From positions 1-7,810 of the forward strand of contig CAYGWP010000294.1 of the NCBI GenBank assembly GCA_964353455.1: a stretch of DNA of 7,810 nt, written 5' to 3'. The notes beneath the pieces are model-generated. The model was not told where the DNA came from. It saw nothing but the letters and a program-made list of their open reading frames with translations, and searched no databases. Both the position numbers and the translations under genes were made by a program. Positions 1-5,742 of this stretch are shown one piece after another. Within the stretch, counting starts at the first letter, position 1, and the number at the start of each line of letters is the position of its first letter. Source of the DNA: CAYGWP01 sp964353455. Its GTDB lineage: Bacteria; Planctomycetota; Phycisphaerae; FEN-1346.

Positions 1-37
1 TCGGCAACCCGATGCGCCTTAGAAACTATCTCAGAAC

Positions 38-105
38 TGTGGCACGCCCGCCCTCGGGCGTGCAAATTGCCGAGAAGATACACAGCCGAGGGCGGCTGTG
101 CCACA
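38..105. repeat. Paired palindrome (BIME/REP-like) intergenic element
   Basis: Two hairpins sit head to head. The left one has a perfect 9-bp stem, GCACGCCCG (42-50) with CGGGCGTGC (55-63), around a CCCT loop. The right one has an 8-bp stem, CACAGCCG (81-88) with CGGCTGTG (93-100), around an AGGG loop. The outer ends are an exact inverted repeat, TGTGGCAC (38-45) and GTGCCACA (98-105), so the 68-bp unit is an inverted pair of related palindromes. That is the architecture of bacterial REP/BIME elements. It lies just beyond the terminator of the lipoprotein gene, where such elements usually accumulate. There is no transposase in the window. Positions 1-37 and 106-128 show nothing further. That it is a dispersed genomic family is inference. 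Confidence 0.75.
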
Positions 106-128
106 TAACACCCGCACCGGGCGTCCCA

Positions 129-162
129 CATAATAAAGAAACCCCCTCTCAAGCGGAGGGGG
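129..162 (-). terminator. Intrinsic terminator of the small lipoprotein gene
   Basis: Read on the minus strand, a 7-bp GC stem (CCCCCTC, 162-156) closes over a 7-nt loop with its complement GAGGGGG (148-142). It is followed directly by TTTCTTTATTAT (141-130). A strong hairpin plus a T-rich tract, 34 nt past the TAA of the lipoprotein gene, fits a rho-independent terminator for that transcript. There is no comparable T-tract for the plus strand, so it looks one-directional. Confidence 0.85.
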
Positions 163-195
163 CTTGGCAATCTCAGGTTGACCGCGGCGACGGCA

Positions 196-405
196 TTATC
201 TGTTGTACCACTCAGACAAATGGCTCGGCCGGCCGGTCAGGAGGAGCGCCGCATCGGTGTCGTCCTGAACGCCGAGGATATCGCCATCGCACACGCGGCG
301 ATACGTCATCTGACGATACCGGTCATGCGATGCGGTCTCCGTGCACCCGGCCCCGACCAACGTCACTGCTGCAAGCCCCGCCGCAAGCATCCAGAAACGC
401 TTCAT
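196..405 (-). CDS. Small predicted lipoprotein, function unknown
   Basis: A 69-residue protein with a typical lipoprotein signal. It has a basic n-region (MKR), a hydrophobic stretch (residues 4-19) and a lipobox-like VGAGC ending at Cys21, the predicted lipidated residue after signal peptidase II cleavage. The mature chain is only about 49 residues, polar, with no transmembrane segment. It contains one further Cys (39) and a conserved-looking tail (GRPSHLSEW). The ATG at 405 is fixed by an AAGGAG ribosome binding site 9 nt upstream. The gene has its own strong promoter and terminator and so is a monocistronic unit. I do not recognise a named family. From memory, short lipoproteins with an acidic stretch followed by RPS.L..W recur in planctomycetes, but I cannot verify this here. 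It is probably an envelope protein. Confidence 0.85.
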   Translation of the reverse strand: MKRFWMLAAGLAAVTLVGAGCTETASHDRYRQMTYRRVCDGDILGVQDDTDAALLLTGRPSHLSEWYNR

Positions 406-414
406 GGATCATCT

Positions 415-420
415 CTCCTT
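415..420 (-). promoter_or_regulatory. Ribosome binding site of the lipoprotein gene
   Basis: AAGGAG on the minus strand, 9 nt before the ATG at 405. It is a near-consensus Shine-Dalgarno sequence and settles that start. The predicted 5' leader from the upstream promoter is about 47 nt. Confidence 0.85.
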
Positions 421-458
421 CCGACGGCGCACTTAGACATTCCTCCCCACTGTCGAGC

Positions 459-487
459 ATCCTAGGCGGCCCGGCCGGGGCTGTCAA
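459..487 (-). promoter_or_regulatory. Sigma70-type promoter for the lipoprotein gene
   Basis: On the minus strand, a perfect -35 box TTGACA (487-482) and a -10 box TAGGAT (464-459) are separated by exactly 17 bp. The sequence just upstream (about 488-512) is unusually AT-rich for this window and could serve as an UP element. Transcription should begin near 452. It sits between the stop of the neighbouring YkgJ-type gene (508) and the lipoprotein start, so the lipoprotein can be expressed independently. Confidence 0.8.
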
Positions 488-507
488 CAATAAAACGCCC
501 TTCAATT

Positions 508-1065
508 TTACGTCACTTCAAGGCAGGTCCGGGCCGGGCCGTACCACCAGGCTTCCGGACCGGCGATGGCCTTGATTCTGGCGAGGGCCTCGGCGTGGAT
601 GCGCTCGCCGCGGGCGCGGGCGGCATCGTCGCAGAAATACGTCCGGCAGCCCAGCGTCCGCCCGCGGCGGGCCGTGCAGCGGTCGCCGTCCTGATACGGG
701 CAGCGCCAGGATTCGGGCGCACTTGATTCGGAAGAGGACCGGGCCGACGGCCGACCTGATTCCGAGACGAGGTACGCAAGTTCCATGGCGCTGGCGAAGA
801 GGACGATGCCGCCAGGCTCAAAGCGGCAGCACTTGCCGCAGGCGCGACAGGCGCGGGAGTCTGCGGCGAGCGCGGCATCGACATCATCGTAAACCCGCGC
901 CAGGGCGGCACGCTCGGCGGCGGACGGCGGGCGGTATGGCGGAGGCGGACCCCAGGGAACAAGAGAACTATGGGACTCGGCATCAGGCACCCGGCATCCG
1001 GACGGCAACGCGAGCAAACCGTTTTCCTGATGCCGATTGTCGGTTGCCGGATGCCTGCCGTTCAC
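508..1065 (-). CDS. YkgJ-type CxxCxxCC metal-cluster protein (second copy)
   Basis: A member of the CxxCxxCC (YkgJ) family, annotated as putative zinc- or iron-chelating; no reaction is established. The conserved part begins about 40 residues in and carries CRACGKCC. It then has C-P-Y-Q-D-G-D-R-C, GCRTYFC and a C-terminal C-L-E-V-T, nine cysteines in all. The start is uncertain. I chose GTG at 1065, which overlaps the stop of the preceding gene (GTGA) and has GGAG 8 nt upstream, giving 185 residues. The first ~25 residues from this start are encoded by a 7-bp-periodic repeat and look like low-complexity filler. Other possible starts are TTG 1017, TTG 1008 or GTG 990; GTG 990 gives 160 residues but has no ribosome binding site. 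The frame stays open to ATG 1236, but that would run through the upstream gene. The gene is co-directional and probably co-transcribed with the first copy. Confidence 0.8.
   Translation of the reverse strand: MNGRHPATDNRHQENGLLALPSGCRVPDAESHSSLVPWGPPPPYRPPSAAERAALARVYDDVDAALAADSRACRACGKCCRFEPGGIVLFASAMELAYLVSESGRPSARSSSESSAPESWRCPYQDGDRCTARRGRTLGCRTYFCDDAARARGERIHAEALARIKAIAGPEAWWYGPARTCLEVT
979..1057. repeat. 7-bp-periodic GGCATCC-type repeat in inverted halves
   Basis: On the plus strand the left half reads GGCATCA, GGCACCC, GGCATCC in register (979-999), followed by a degenerate GGACGGCAACG (1000-1010). The right half carries the same units on the minus strand: GGCATCC, GGCAACC, GACAATC, GGCATCA. 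The two halves therefore form an imperfect inverted repeat around an AT-richer centre (about 1011-1026). The element lies at the junction of the two YkgJ-type genes and, if the GTGA start is used, inside the N-terminal codons of the second. There is no associated transposase. I read it as a dispersed short-repeat family rather than a gene-specific regulator. Confidence 0.65.
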
Positions 1066-1499
1066 TTGGCCATCTCCAGCCTTTGGGCCTCGATCTGCTC
1101 CAGGCGGATGACCGGCCCCTGGCCGATGCCCGGACAGCGGCGCGCGGCCTCCTGCCAGGCATCCGGGCTCCTCAGGTTCGACGGCCAGAACGGCCAGATG
1201 CGGCACTGAAGCGGCCGCACCCGGTACGCCATGCACCGGTGGTTCGCATCCAGCAGGACGCAGTCGTAGTTGTCCCGCTCCCGCAGGCTCATGCCGCGCC
1301 AGAGCCGCCGCACGTAGAGGCGACGAAACTCCAGGATCGGCAGGCCGAAGAACTCGGACATCTCGGTCAGGTCCTCCTCATCCATCCAGACGTAGCCCGG
1401 TCCGCCGCCGCAGCACTGGCCGCAGGCAATGCACGCGAAACGCAGGCCCTCGGCGTACCAGGGGTACGGCGAAGGTTGTCGTATCGGTTCCGGGGCCAT
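1062..1499 (-). CDS. YkgJ-type CxxCxxCC metal-cluster protein (first copy)
   Basis: A 145-residue protein of the CxxCxxCC (YkgJ) family, predicted to bind zinc or iron; the biochemical role is unknown. Eight cysteines are visible: C23-x2-C26-x2-C29-C30 near the N-terminus, then C80, C89 and C99 (in the family-typical R-P-L-Q-C-R-I-W-P-F segment), then C122. A short helical, acidic stretch (D40-E57) separates the two cysteine groups. No signal peptide or membrane segment is seen, so it is probably cytoplasmic. I chose ATG 1499, just inside a good promoter. An in-frame ATG at 1598 exists but would place the start within the divergent mutL promoter. The upstream GCGAGA is at best a weak ribosome binding site. 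The gene is followed by a paralogue overlapping by GTGA, implying coupled translation. Confidence 0.85.
   Translation of the reverse strand: MAPEPIRQPSPYPWYAEGLRFACIACGQCCGGGPGYVWMDEEDLTEMSEFFGLPILEFRRLYVRRLWRGMSLRERDNYDCVLLDANHRCMAYRVRPLQCRIWPFWPSNLRSPDAWQEAARRCPGIGQGPVIRLEQIEAQRLEMAK
1074..1077 (-). promoter_or_regulatory. Ribosome binding site for the second YkgJ-type gene
   Basis: GGAG on the minus strand, inside the last codons of the first YkgJ-type gene and 8 nt before the GTG at 1065. Together with the GTGA overlap it is the main argument for that start and for translational coupling of the pair. Confidence 0.55.
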
Positions 1500-1511
1500 T
1501 CTCGCGTGAGC

Positions 1512-1540
1512 ATTGTACGCACCGACCCGCCGCGGGACAA
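1512..1540 (-). promoter_or_regulatory. Promoter of the YkgJ-type gene pair
   Basis: On the minus strand, TTGTCC (1540-1535) and TACAAT (1517-1512) are spaced by 17 bp. The predicted transcription start (about 1505) lies only some 6 nt before the ATG at 1499. The message would be almost leaderless, consistent with the weak ribosome binding site. It faces away from the mutL promoter, with 9 bp between the two -35 boxes. Confidence 0.6.
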
Positions 1541-1549
1541 CAATCGTCC

Positions 1550-1579
1550 TTGCGGCCTGCCGCGCGCGGGGGCTATAAT
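1550..1579 (+). promoter_or_regulatory. Promoter of mutL and the downstream genes
   Basis: A perfect -10 box TATAAT (1574-1579) stands 18 bp downstream of a poorer -35 box TTGCGG (1550-1555). The predicted start near 1586 leaves a leader of about 27 nt that contains AAGGA (1597-1601), 11 nt before the mutL ATG. I found no convincing promoter at the mutL-propeller junction, so this one may serve all three plus-strand genes. Confidence 0.65.
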
Positions 1580-1612
1580 GCGGCCGAAACGCCGGCAAGG
1601 ACCGCTTATCCG

Positions 1613-3496
1613 ATGTCCCCTATCCGGATACTCCCCGAAAATCTCGTCAACCAGATCGCGGCGGGAGAGGTCATCGAGCGCCCGGCCAGCGTCGTCAAGG
1701 AACTCCTGGAGAACTCCATCGACGCCCAGGCCGGCCGGGTACTCCTGGAACTTGAGGAGGCCGGAAAGAAACTCATCCGCGTCTCCGATGATGGCACGGG
1801 CATCCCTCCTGCCGAGGCGCCGCTGGCCCTTGCGAGCCACGCCACAAGCAAGATTGCGGCGGCCGAGGACCTGGAGGGCATCACATCCCTCGGTTTCCGC
1901 GGCGAGGCCCTGGCATCCATCGCCTCCGTGGCCGACGTGCGCATCGTCAGCCGCACGGCCGAGGCAATCGAGGCCGTCGAGGTGACCGTCTCAGGCGGCA
2001 AGGCCGAGCCCCCGCGGCCAACGAGCGGCCCCGTCGGCACAACCGTCGAGGTCCGCAACCTCTTCCGCTACATCCCTGCCCGCCGCAAGTTCCTCAAGAC
2101 CGATGCCACCGAGATGGGCCACATCACCGAGCAGGTGACGCGGATCGCCCTCGCTTACCCTGCGGTGCACCTGGCGGTGATGCACAACGGTCGTGCGGTG
2201 TATGAATTGCCGCCGGCGGATTCGCCGCGCGGCCGGATCGCCATCTTCTTCGGCGAAGAGGTGGCGCAGGGGCTTCTTGAGGCGGCCTCCGAGGAGCCGG
2301 CCGGGAAACTCTGGGGCCTCATCGGGCCGCCGCACATCGCCCGCGCGACCGCCGCCACGCAGTACCTCTTCATCAACGGCCGATACGTCCGAGACCGCGG
2401 GCTGCTGCACGCCCTGCGCGAGGCGTACCGCGGCCTCCTTGAGGGCAGCCGCCAGCCGATCGCATTCCTGTTTCTCACGGTGCCGCCCGCCCGCGTGGAT
2501 GTGAACGTCCACCCCACGAAGATCGAGGTCCGCCTCCGCGACGGGCATCTCCTGTACGGCCAGGTGCTGGCCGCGGTGCGCGAGCGGCTCCTCGGGCCGG
2601 GCATCACGCCGCGACTTGTCACGGCGCCGCCGTCGCAGCCCGCGACAGAGCCGCCGGCCCCCTACCCTTCGCCCGTCGATGAAACACCACAGGCGAAGTC
2701 CGAGCGCGAGGCCCGCGTCCGGCAGGCGGTGGCCGACTTCCTGCGAAGCCCGGCGGCCACGAACCAGGGCCGGCTTGAGTTGGCGGGCCGTGCGCCCGGT
2801 GCGCCCCCGTCAGAGCGCGCCCGCCACGGCGGGCGGCCAAATCTGACTGCGGCGCCTGGCGGCGAAGCGGTCGCCGCGGTGCCCACGCGGGCGATACAAC
2901 TCCACAACACGTACCTCGTGGCCGAGACGGCCGACGGAATACTGATTGTCGATCAGCACGCACTGCACGAGCGGATCCTCTTCGAGGAGATCATGTCACG
3001 GCTGGAGTCCGGCCCGCTCGAGGGCCAGCGGATGCTGCTCCCCGTGACTGTGAGTCTGACGGACCGCGAGATGGCTGCGGTTGAGTCGCATCGTGATGCG
3101 CTCGCGCACCTGGGGATCGAGGCCGAGCCGCTCGGCCCGCGCACGGTCGGAATCCAGGCCTTTCCGATGGTCCTGGAGCGGGCCGACCCTGCGGCCACGC
3201 TGCGCGACTTTCTGGCGTGGGTCCTTGCGCTCGACAAGCCGCCGATGGCACGGCAGGTCCTTGAGAACCTTGCCCACGTTGCCGCCTGCCGCGCGGCCGT
3301 CAAGGCGGGCGATGCGCTCAAGGCCGATGAGATCGAGGCGCTCCTTGCTCGGCGCGAAGCCGCCGACCTGGCGGCGACGTGCCCCCACGGCCGGCCGACG
3401 GCCCTGGTGCTCCAGAAGTCGGACCTCGAAAAACAGTTCGGCCGCGACTACGCCGCACCCGGTCCGCGGACCGACAGCGAACCGCTTCCTTATTAG
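1613..3496 (+). CDS. mutL: DNA mismatch repair protein MutL (endonuclease type)
   Basis: A 627-residue MutL, the usual length. It acts in the cytoplasm on the nucleoid, linking MutS mismatch recognition to strand incision and excision. The N-terminal GHKL ATPase is intact: E33 and N34 in the ELLENSIDA motif, D59-DGTGI, the ATSK lid (77-80), GFRGEAL (94-100) and HPTK with K303. A Pro/Ala-rich linker spans about 326-422. The C-terminal dimerisation domain starts near Q429-LHNTY and carries DQHALHERILFE (447-458). This matches the DQHA(x)2E(x)4E metal-binding endonuclease motif, supported by ACR (C559 region) and CPHGRPT (590-596). It should therefore nick DNA itself, as in bacteria lacking MutH. 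The ATG at 1613 begins the family-typical SPIRILPENLVNQIAAGEV. mutS is not in the window. The stop overlaps the ribosome binding site of the next gene. Confidence 0.97.
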   Translation: MSPIRILPENLVNQIAAGEVIERPASVVKELLENSIDAQAGRVLLELEEAGKKLIRVSDDGTGIPPAEAPLALASHATSKIAAAEDLEGITSLGFRGEALASIASVADVRIVSRTAEAIEAVEVTVSGGKAEPPRPTSGPVGTTVEVRNLFRYIPARRKFLKTDATEMGHITEQVTRIALAYPAVHLAVMHNGRAVYELPPADSPRGRIAIFFGEEVAQGLLEAASEEPAGKLWGLIGPPHIARATAATQYLFINGRYVRDRGLLHALREAYRGLLEGSRQPIAFLFLTVPPARVDVNVHPTKIEVRLRDGHLLYGQVLAAVRERLLGPGITPRLVTAPPSQPATEPPAPYPSPVDETPQAKSEREARVRQAVADFLRSPAATNQGRLELAGRAPGAPPSERARHGGRPNLTAAPGGEAVAAVPTRAIQLHNTYLVAETADGILIVDQHALHERILFEEIMSRLESGPLEGQRMLLPVTVSLTDREMAAVESHRDALAHLGIEAEPLGPRTVGIQAFPMVLERADPAATLRDFLAWVLALDKPPMARQVLENLAHVAACRAAVKAGDALKADEIEALLARREAADLAATCPHGRPTALVLQKSDLEKQFGRDYAAPGPRTDSEPLPY

Positions 3497-3499
3497 GAG
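3495..3499 (+). promoter_or_regulatory. Ribosome binding site overlapping the mutL stop
   Basis: AGGAG begins on the second base of the mutL TAG stop and ends 7 nt before the ATG at 3507. It is the best Shine-Dalgarno sequence in this junction and suggests translational coupling of the propeller gene to mutL. It is too far (over 130 nt) from the alternative ATG at 3636 to serve it. Confidence 0.75.
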
Positions 3500-3506
3500 C
3501 ACGCGC

Positions 3507-5741
3507 ATGCAGGCAGAAACACTCGCCATTCTGCGCGGCGGGTCTCCCGACCCGCCGCGACGACGTTCCCCGCCGGGGCGCCCTCTGGCTGTGCCCTGCG
3601 CGGCAGGTCGGGAGACCCGCCGCGCCAAGGGTGCGATGCCAGTCGCGTGCCTGTTGGCGATGCTTCTTGCCCAGGTCGCGGCGGCCGAGGAGTGGAAGGC
3701 CGCGGACCAGGCGGGCCTCAAGGAGCGGCTCGACAGGGCGAAGGAACTCAAGGTCGAGGACGTGGCCACGCCCGTCGTTTCGATGCGGTTGGGCATGCTC
3801 CTCATGGCGCCCAATCCGGATGCGAAGTCCTACGACCTCCTGCAAATCTACTTTCCTCAATACGGCGGCCCGAACACCATCGTTATCGCCGACCTCGGCA
3901 GCGGCGAGGTGAAGCAGGTCTCGACCGAGCGCGGGCCCAACTTCCACCTGTGCCCATCGGTCGTCGCCCCGAACGGGAAACTCTACATCTCCATCCTCGG
4001 CCCGCGCCTCAGGCAGCAGGTCTGCACCTACGATCCGGCGAAGAACGAGTTCCTGCTCAACGCCCTGCCGCTGCCCGACGACCTACTGGGCGAGACCCAT
4101 CCGATGGCCCTGGGGACTGACGGCAAGATTTACATGGCCGGCGGACATCCCAGCAAGTCGGCCACCGCCTGCCAGATCGATCCCGCGACGAACAAGGTCA
4201 CGTCATACGGCCCCGTCGGGCCCAGCCACGCCCCTAACGACTGCTGGGCCTACTCCGCCGCCGCTGATGATCGTTATATCTATATCGCCAGCGGCAAGGT
4301 GCCGTGGTACCTGGTGGCGTACGACCGCCAGACCGGCAAGGCCGAGACGCTCATCACGACCGAGAAGGTGGGCGGATACCTCGGCGCGGGCCAGGGCCGA
4401 GGCGGGTGCACGGCGAACGCCAGCAAGGTCGTCGGGACGGATGGGAACCGCATCGACTACTGGCTTTACCAGGGCAAGGCCGTCCCGATGAAGGACCGAG
4501 GCGAGAAGCCCCCGTGGCCCGAAAGGCCCGCCCCGCGCCCGGCGCTGCCGCCGCAGCCCGAAGTGTCGCTGGCGCGGGCCGTGCCCGACGCCGAGGGCCG
4601 GGCCGAAATCTGGTGCCGGACGCCCGAGGCGAAGGCCGCAGCGCCCGCCAAACCCGCCGCCGATGCAACCCTCGAGAGCCGCGGCTGGCGGCCCATCCGG
4701 TTCAGGGTGCCCATCTATCCGCAGGCCATCAATCGCTTGGTGGAACTCCCGGACGGACGGCTCTTTGGCGCCGCCGGGTCGTACGAGGGCAACTTCATCT
4801 ACGACCCCGCCACGGGTAAGAGCGCCCATCCCGGGAAGTCCCACCTCAGCCACTACGCCACCGCCATCTGCGGCGGAAAGATATACATGAGCGGATATCC
4901 GAACTCCCCGCTCTACGTCTATGACCCGGCGAAGCCCTGGACGGCCGGAACTGAGGTTAGCCCCGGCACGGTCCTGGACGACGGCGCCCCGAGTGCCAAC
5001 CCGCGCCGCCTTCTCTACATGAGCGAATTCGCCGGCACCCACAAGATGTACGCGGCGGCGGTCGGGGCCGACGGACGCATCTACTTCGGCGGCCAGTGGA
5101 TGAGAAGCGGCTCTGCGGGCGGACTCGCATGGTACGACCCCAAGACCGAAAAGGCCGGCGGGTTCTGGGAACCGTTCAGCACCTACCAGATCACGCACAT
5201 GGCGGCCGCCTCGCAGGGGCGGCCCATCGTCATCTCAACCAAGCGGATCGAAGACACGCTCCTCGGGAAGCCCAAGCCCAAGCAGGGCCGGCTCTTCGTC
5301 TTCGACACGAAAGACGGTAAGATCGTCCGCGAAATTGACCCCGTAATGGACGCGAAGGGTTCGGGCATGATCGTCGCCGTCGGCGGCCCGCGGGTCCTCG
5401 GGTGGACCGTCAACGGCGAGGACACGCAGACGAGCGTCCTCTACGGCGTGGATGCCGAGGCCGGGACGGTCGGGTTCCGGACGGTGCTGCCCTACCCTCT
5501 GCCGGTGGGGATCGGGTCGAACCAGCAGGAGGCGTTCGACTTCCGTCTCGGCCCGGACGGGAAGGTATGGACGTTCATCGACAACCGCCTGGTGCGGATC
5601 GACCCGAAGGATGCGGGCATCCAGGTGGTCGGCCGCGTGGCGAAAGGCGGGCGGTTGGCATTCTCCGGCAAGGACGTTTACCTCGGCGCCGGGCCGACGC
5701 TGCGACGCATCACGGGACTCCTGAGTAGTCTGGCGCAATAA
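3507..5741 (+). CDS. Secreted beta-propeller protein, function unknown
   Basis: An exported protein rich in blade-like repeats (DGK.Y...YDP.T.K), as in kelch, NHL and PQQ-type propellers. Counting from ATG 3636, examples are N113-GKLY, D162-GKIY, D373-GRLF, G413-GKIY, D479-GRIY and D641-GKVW, often followed by a YDP strand. A Pro/Ala-rich insert (about 290-350) splits the blades into two groups, so one long or two smaller propellers are possible. The start is ambiguous. ATG 3507 has an excellent ribosome binding site and gives 744 residues. ATG 3636 gives 701 residues with a signal peptide (hydrophobic ACLLAMLLAQVAAA, cleavage before EEW) but only AAGGG 4 nt away and no positive n-region. GTG 3591 is a third option. 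The extra 43 residues are encoded largely by a palindromic repeat. No catalytic motif or named family is recognised. It lies 10 nt after mutL. Confidence 0.8.
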   Translation: MQAETLAILRGGSPDPPRRRSPPGRPLAVPCAAGRETRRAKGAMPVACLLAMLLAQVAAAEEWKAADQAGLKERLDRAKELKVEDVATPVVSMRLGMLLMAPNPDAKSYDLLQIYFPQYGGPNTIVIADLGSGEVKQVSTERGPNFHLCPSVVAPNGKLYISILGPRLRQQVCTYDPAKNEFLLNALPLPDDLLGETHPMALGTDGKIYMAGGHPSKSATACQIDPATNKVTSYGPVGPSHAPNDCWAYSAAADDRYIYIASGKVPWYLVAYDRQTGKAETLITTEKVGGYLGAGQGRGGCTANASKVVGTDGNRIDYWLYQGKAVPMKDRGEKPPWPERPAPRPALPPQPEVSLARAVPDAEGRAEIWCRTPEAKAAAPAKPAADATLESRGWRPIRFRVPIYPQAINRLVELPDGRLFGAAGSYEGNFIYDPATGKSAHPGKSHLSHYATAICGGKIYMSGYPNSPLYVYDPAKPWTAGTEVSPGTVLDDGAPSANPRRLLYMSEFAGTHKMYAAAVGADGRIYFGGQWMRSGSAGGLAWYDPKTEKAGGFWEPFSTYQITHMAAASQGRPIVISTKRIEDTLLGKPKPKQGRLFVFDTKDGKIVREIDPVMDAKGSGMIVAVGGPRVLGWTVNGEDTQTSVLYGVDAEAGTVGFRTVLPYPLPVGIGSNQQEAFDFRLGPDGKVWTFIDNRLVRIDPKDAGIQVVGRVAKGGRLAFSGKDVYLGAGPTLRRITGLLSSLAQ
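3533..3625. repeat. 93-bp paired palindrome in the 5' end of the propeller gene
   Basis: The arms 3533-3552 and 3606-3625 are an exact 20-bp inverted repeat; extending inward gives 26 of 27 matching positions (3533-3559 against 3599-3625). The left arm is itself a hairpin, with an 11-bp stem CGCGGCGGGTC/GACCCGCCGCG around a TCCC loop. The right arm is nearly the same in reverse. A small CCCCG-C-CGGGG palindrome (3568-3578) lies between them. The unit is 31 codons long and leaves the reading frame open. It encodes an Arg/Pro-rich segment between the SD-supported start and the signal-peptide core. The head-to-head layout matches the intergenic element at 38-105, though the sequence differs. Confidence 0.75.
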
Positions 5742-5742
5742 C

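Noticed and set aside
12..575. Plus-strand open frame of 187 codons at the left end
   Set aside because: It runs through a palindromic repeat and a terminator, and antisense to the lipoprotein gene, its promoter and the end of a YkgJ-type gene. Its composition is low-complexity Arg/Pro/Gly.
979..1057. CRISPR array
   Set aside because: The units are 7-bp degenerate repeats without spacers of regular length, in two opposite orientations, and no cas gene is present.
723..1985. Plus-strand open frame of 420 codons
   Set aside because: It is antisense to both CxxCxxCC genes and then overlaps mutL in another frame. It is Arg/Ala-rich and has no recognisable domain; a GC-rich shadow.
3081..3506. 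Upstream extension of the propeller reading frame into mutL
   Set aside because: The frame is open by base composition only. It overlaps the MutL C-terminal domain for over 400 nt, whereas ATG 3507 has a good ribosome binding site.
3533..3625. Transcription terminator between mutL and the propeller gene
   Set aside because: The hairpins are strong but no T-tract follows, and the open frame and ribosome binding site at the junction argue for read-through.
3618..3640. Twin-arginine export motif (TRRAKGA) before the propeller signal sequence
   Set aside because: It lacks the usual hydrophobic residues after the arginines and is encoded by the repeat. An ordinary Sec signal explains the sequence better.
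2996..3814. Minus-strand open frame of 272 codons across the mutL end
   Set aside because: It is antisense to the conserved MutL C-terminal domain and to the palindromic element.
4203..5198. Minus-strand open frame of 331 codons
   Set aside because: It lies wholly antisense to the propeller gene, whose blade motifs are clear. It has no ribosome binding site or domain.
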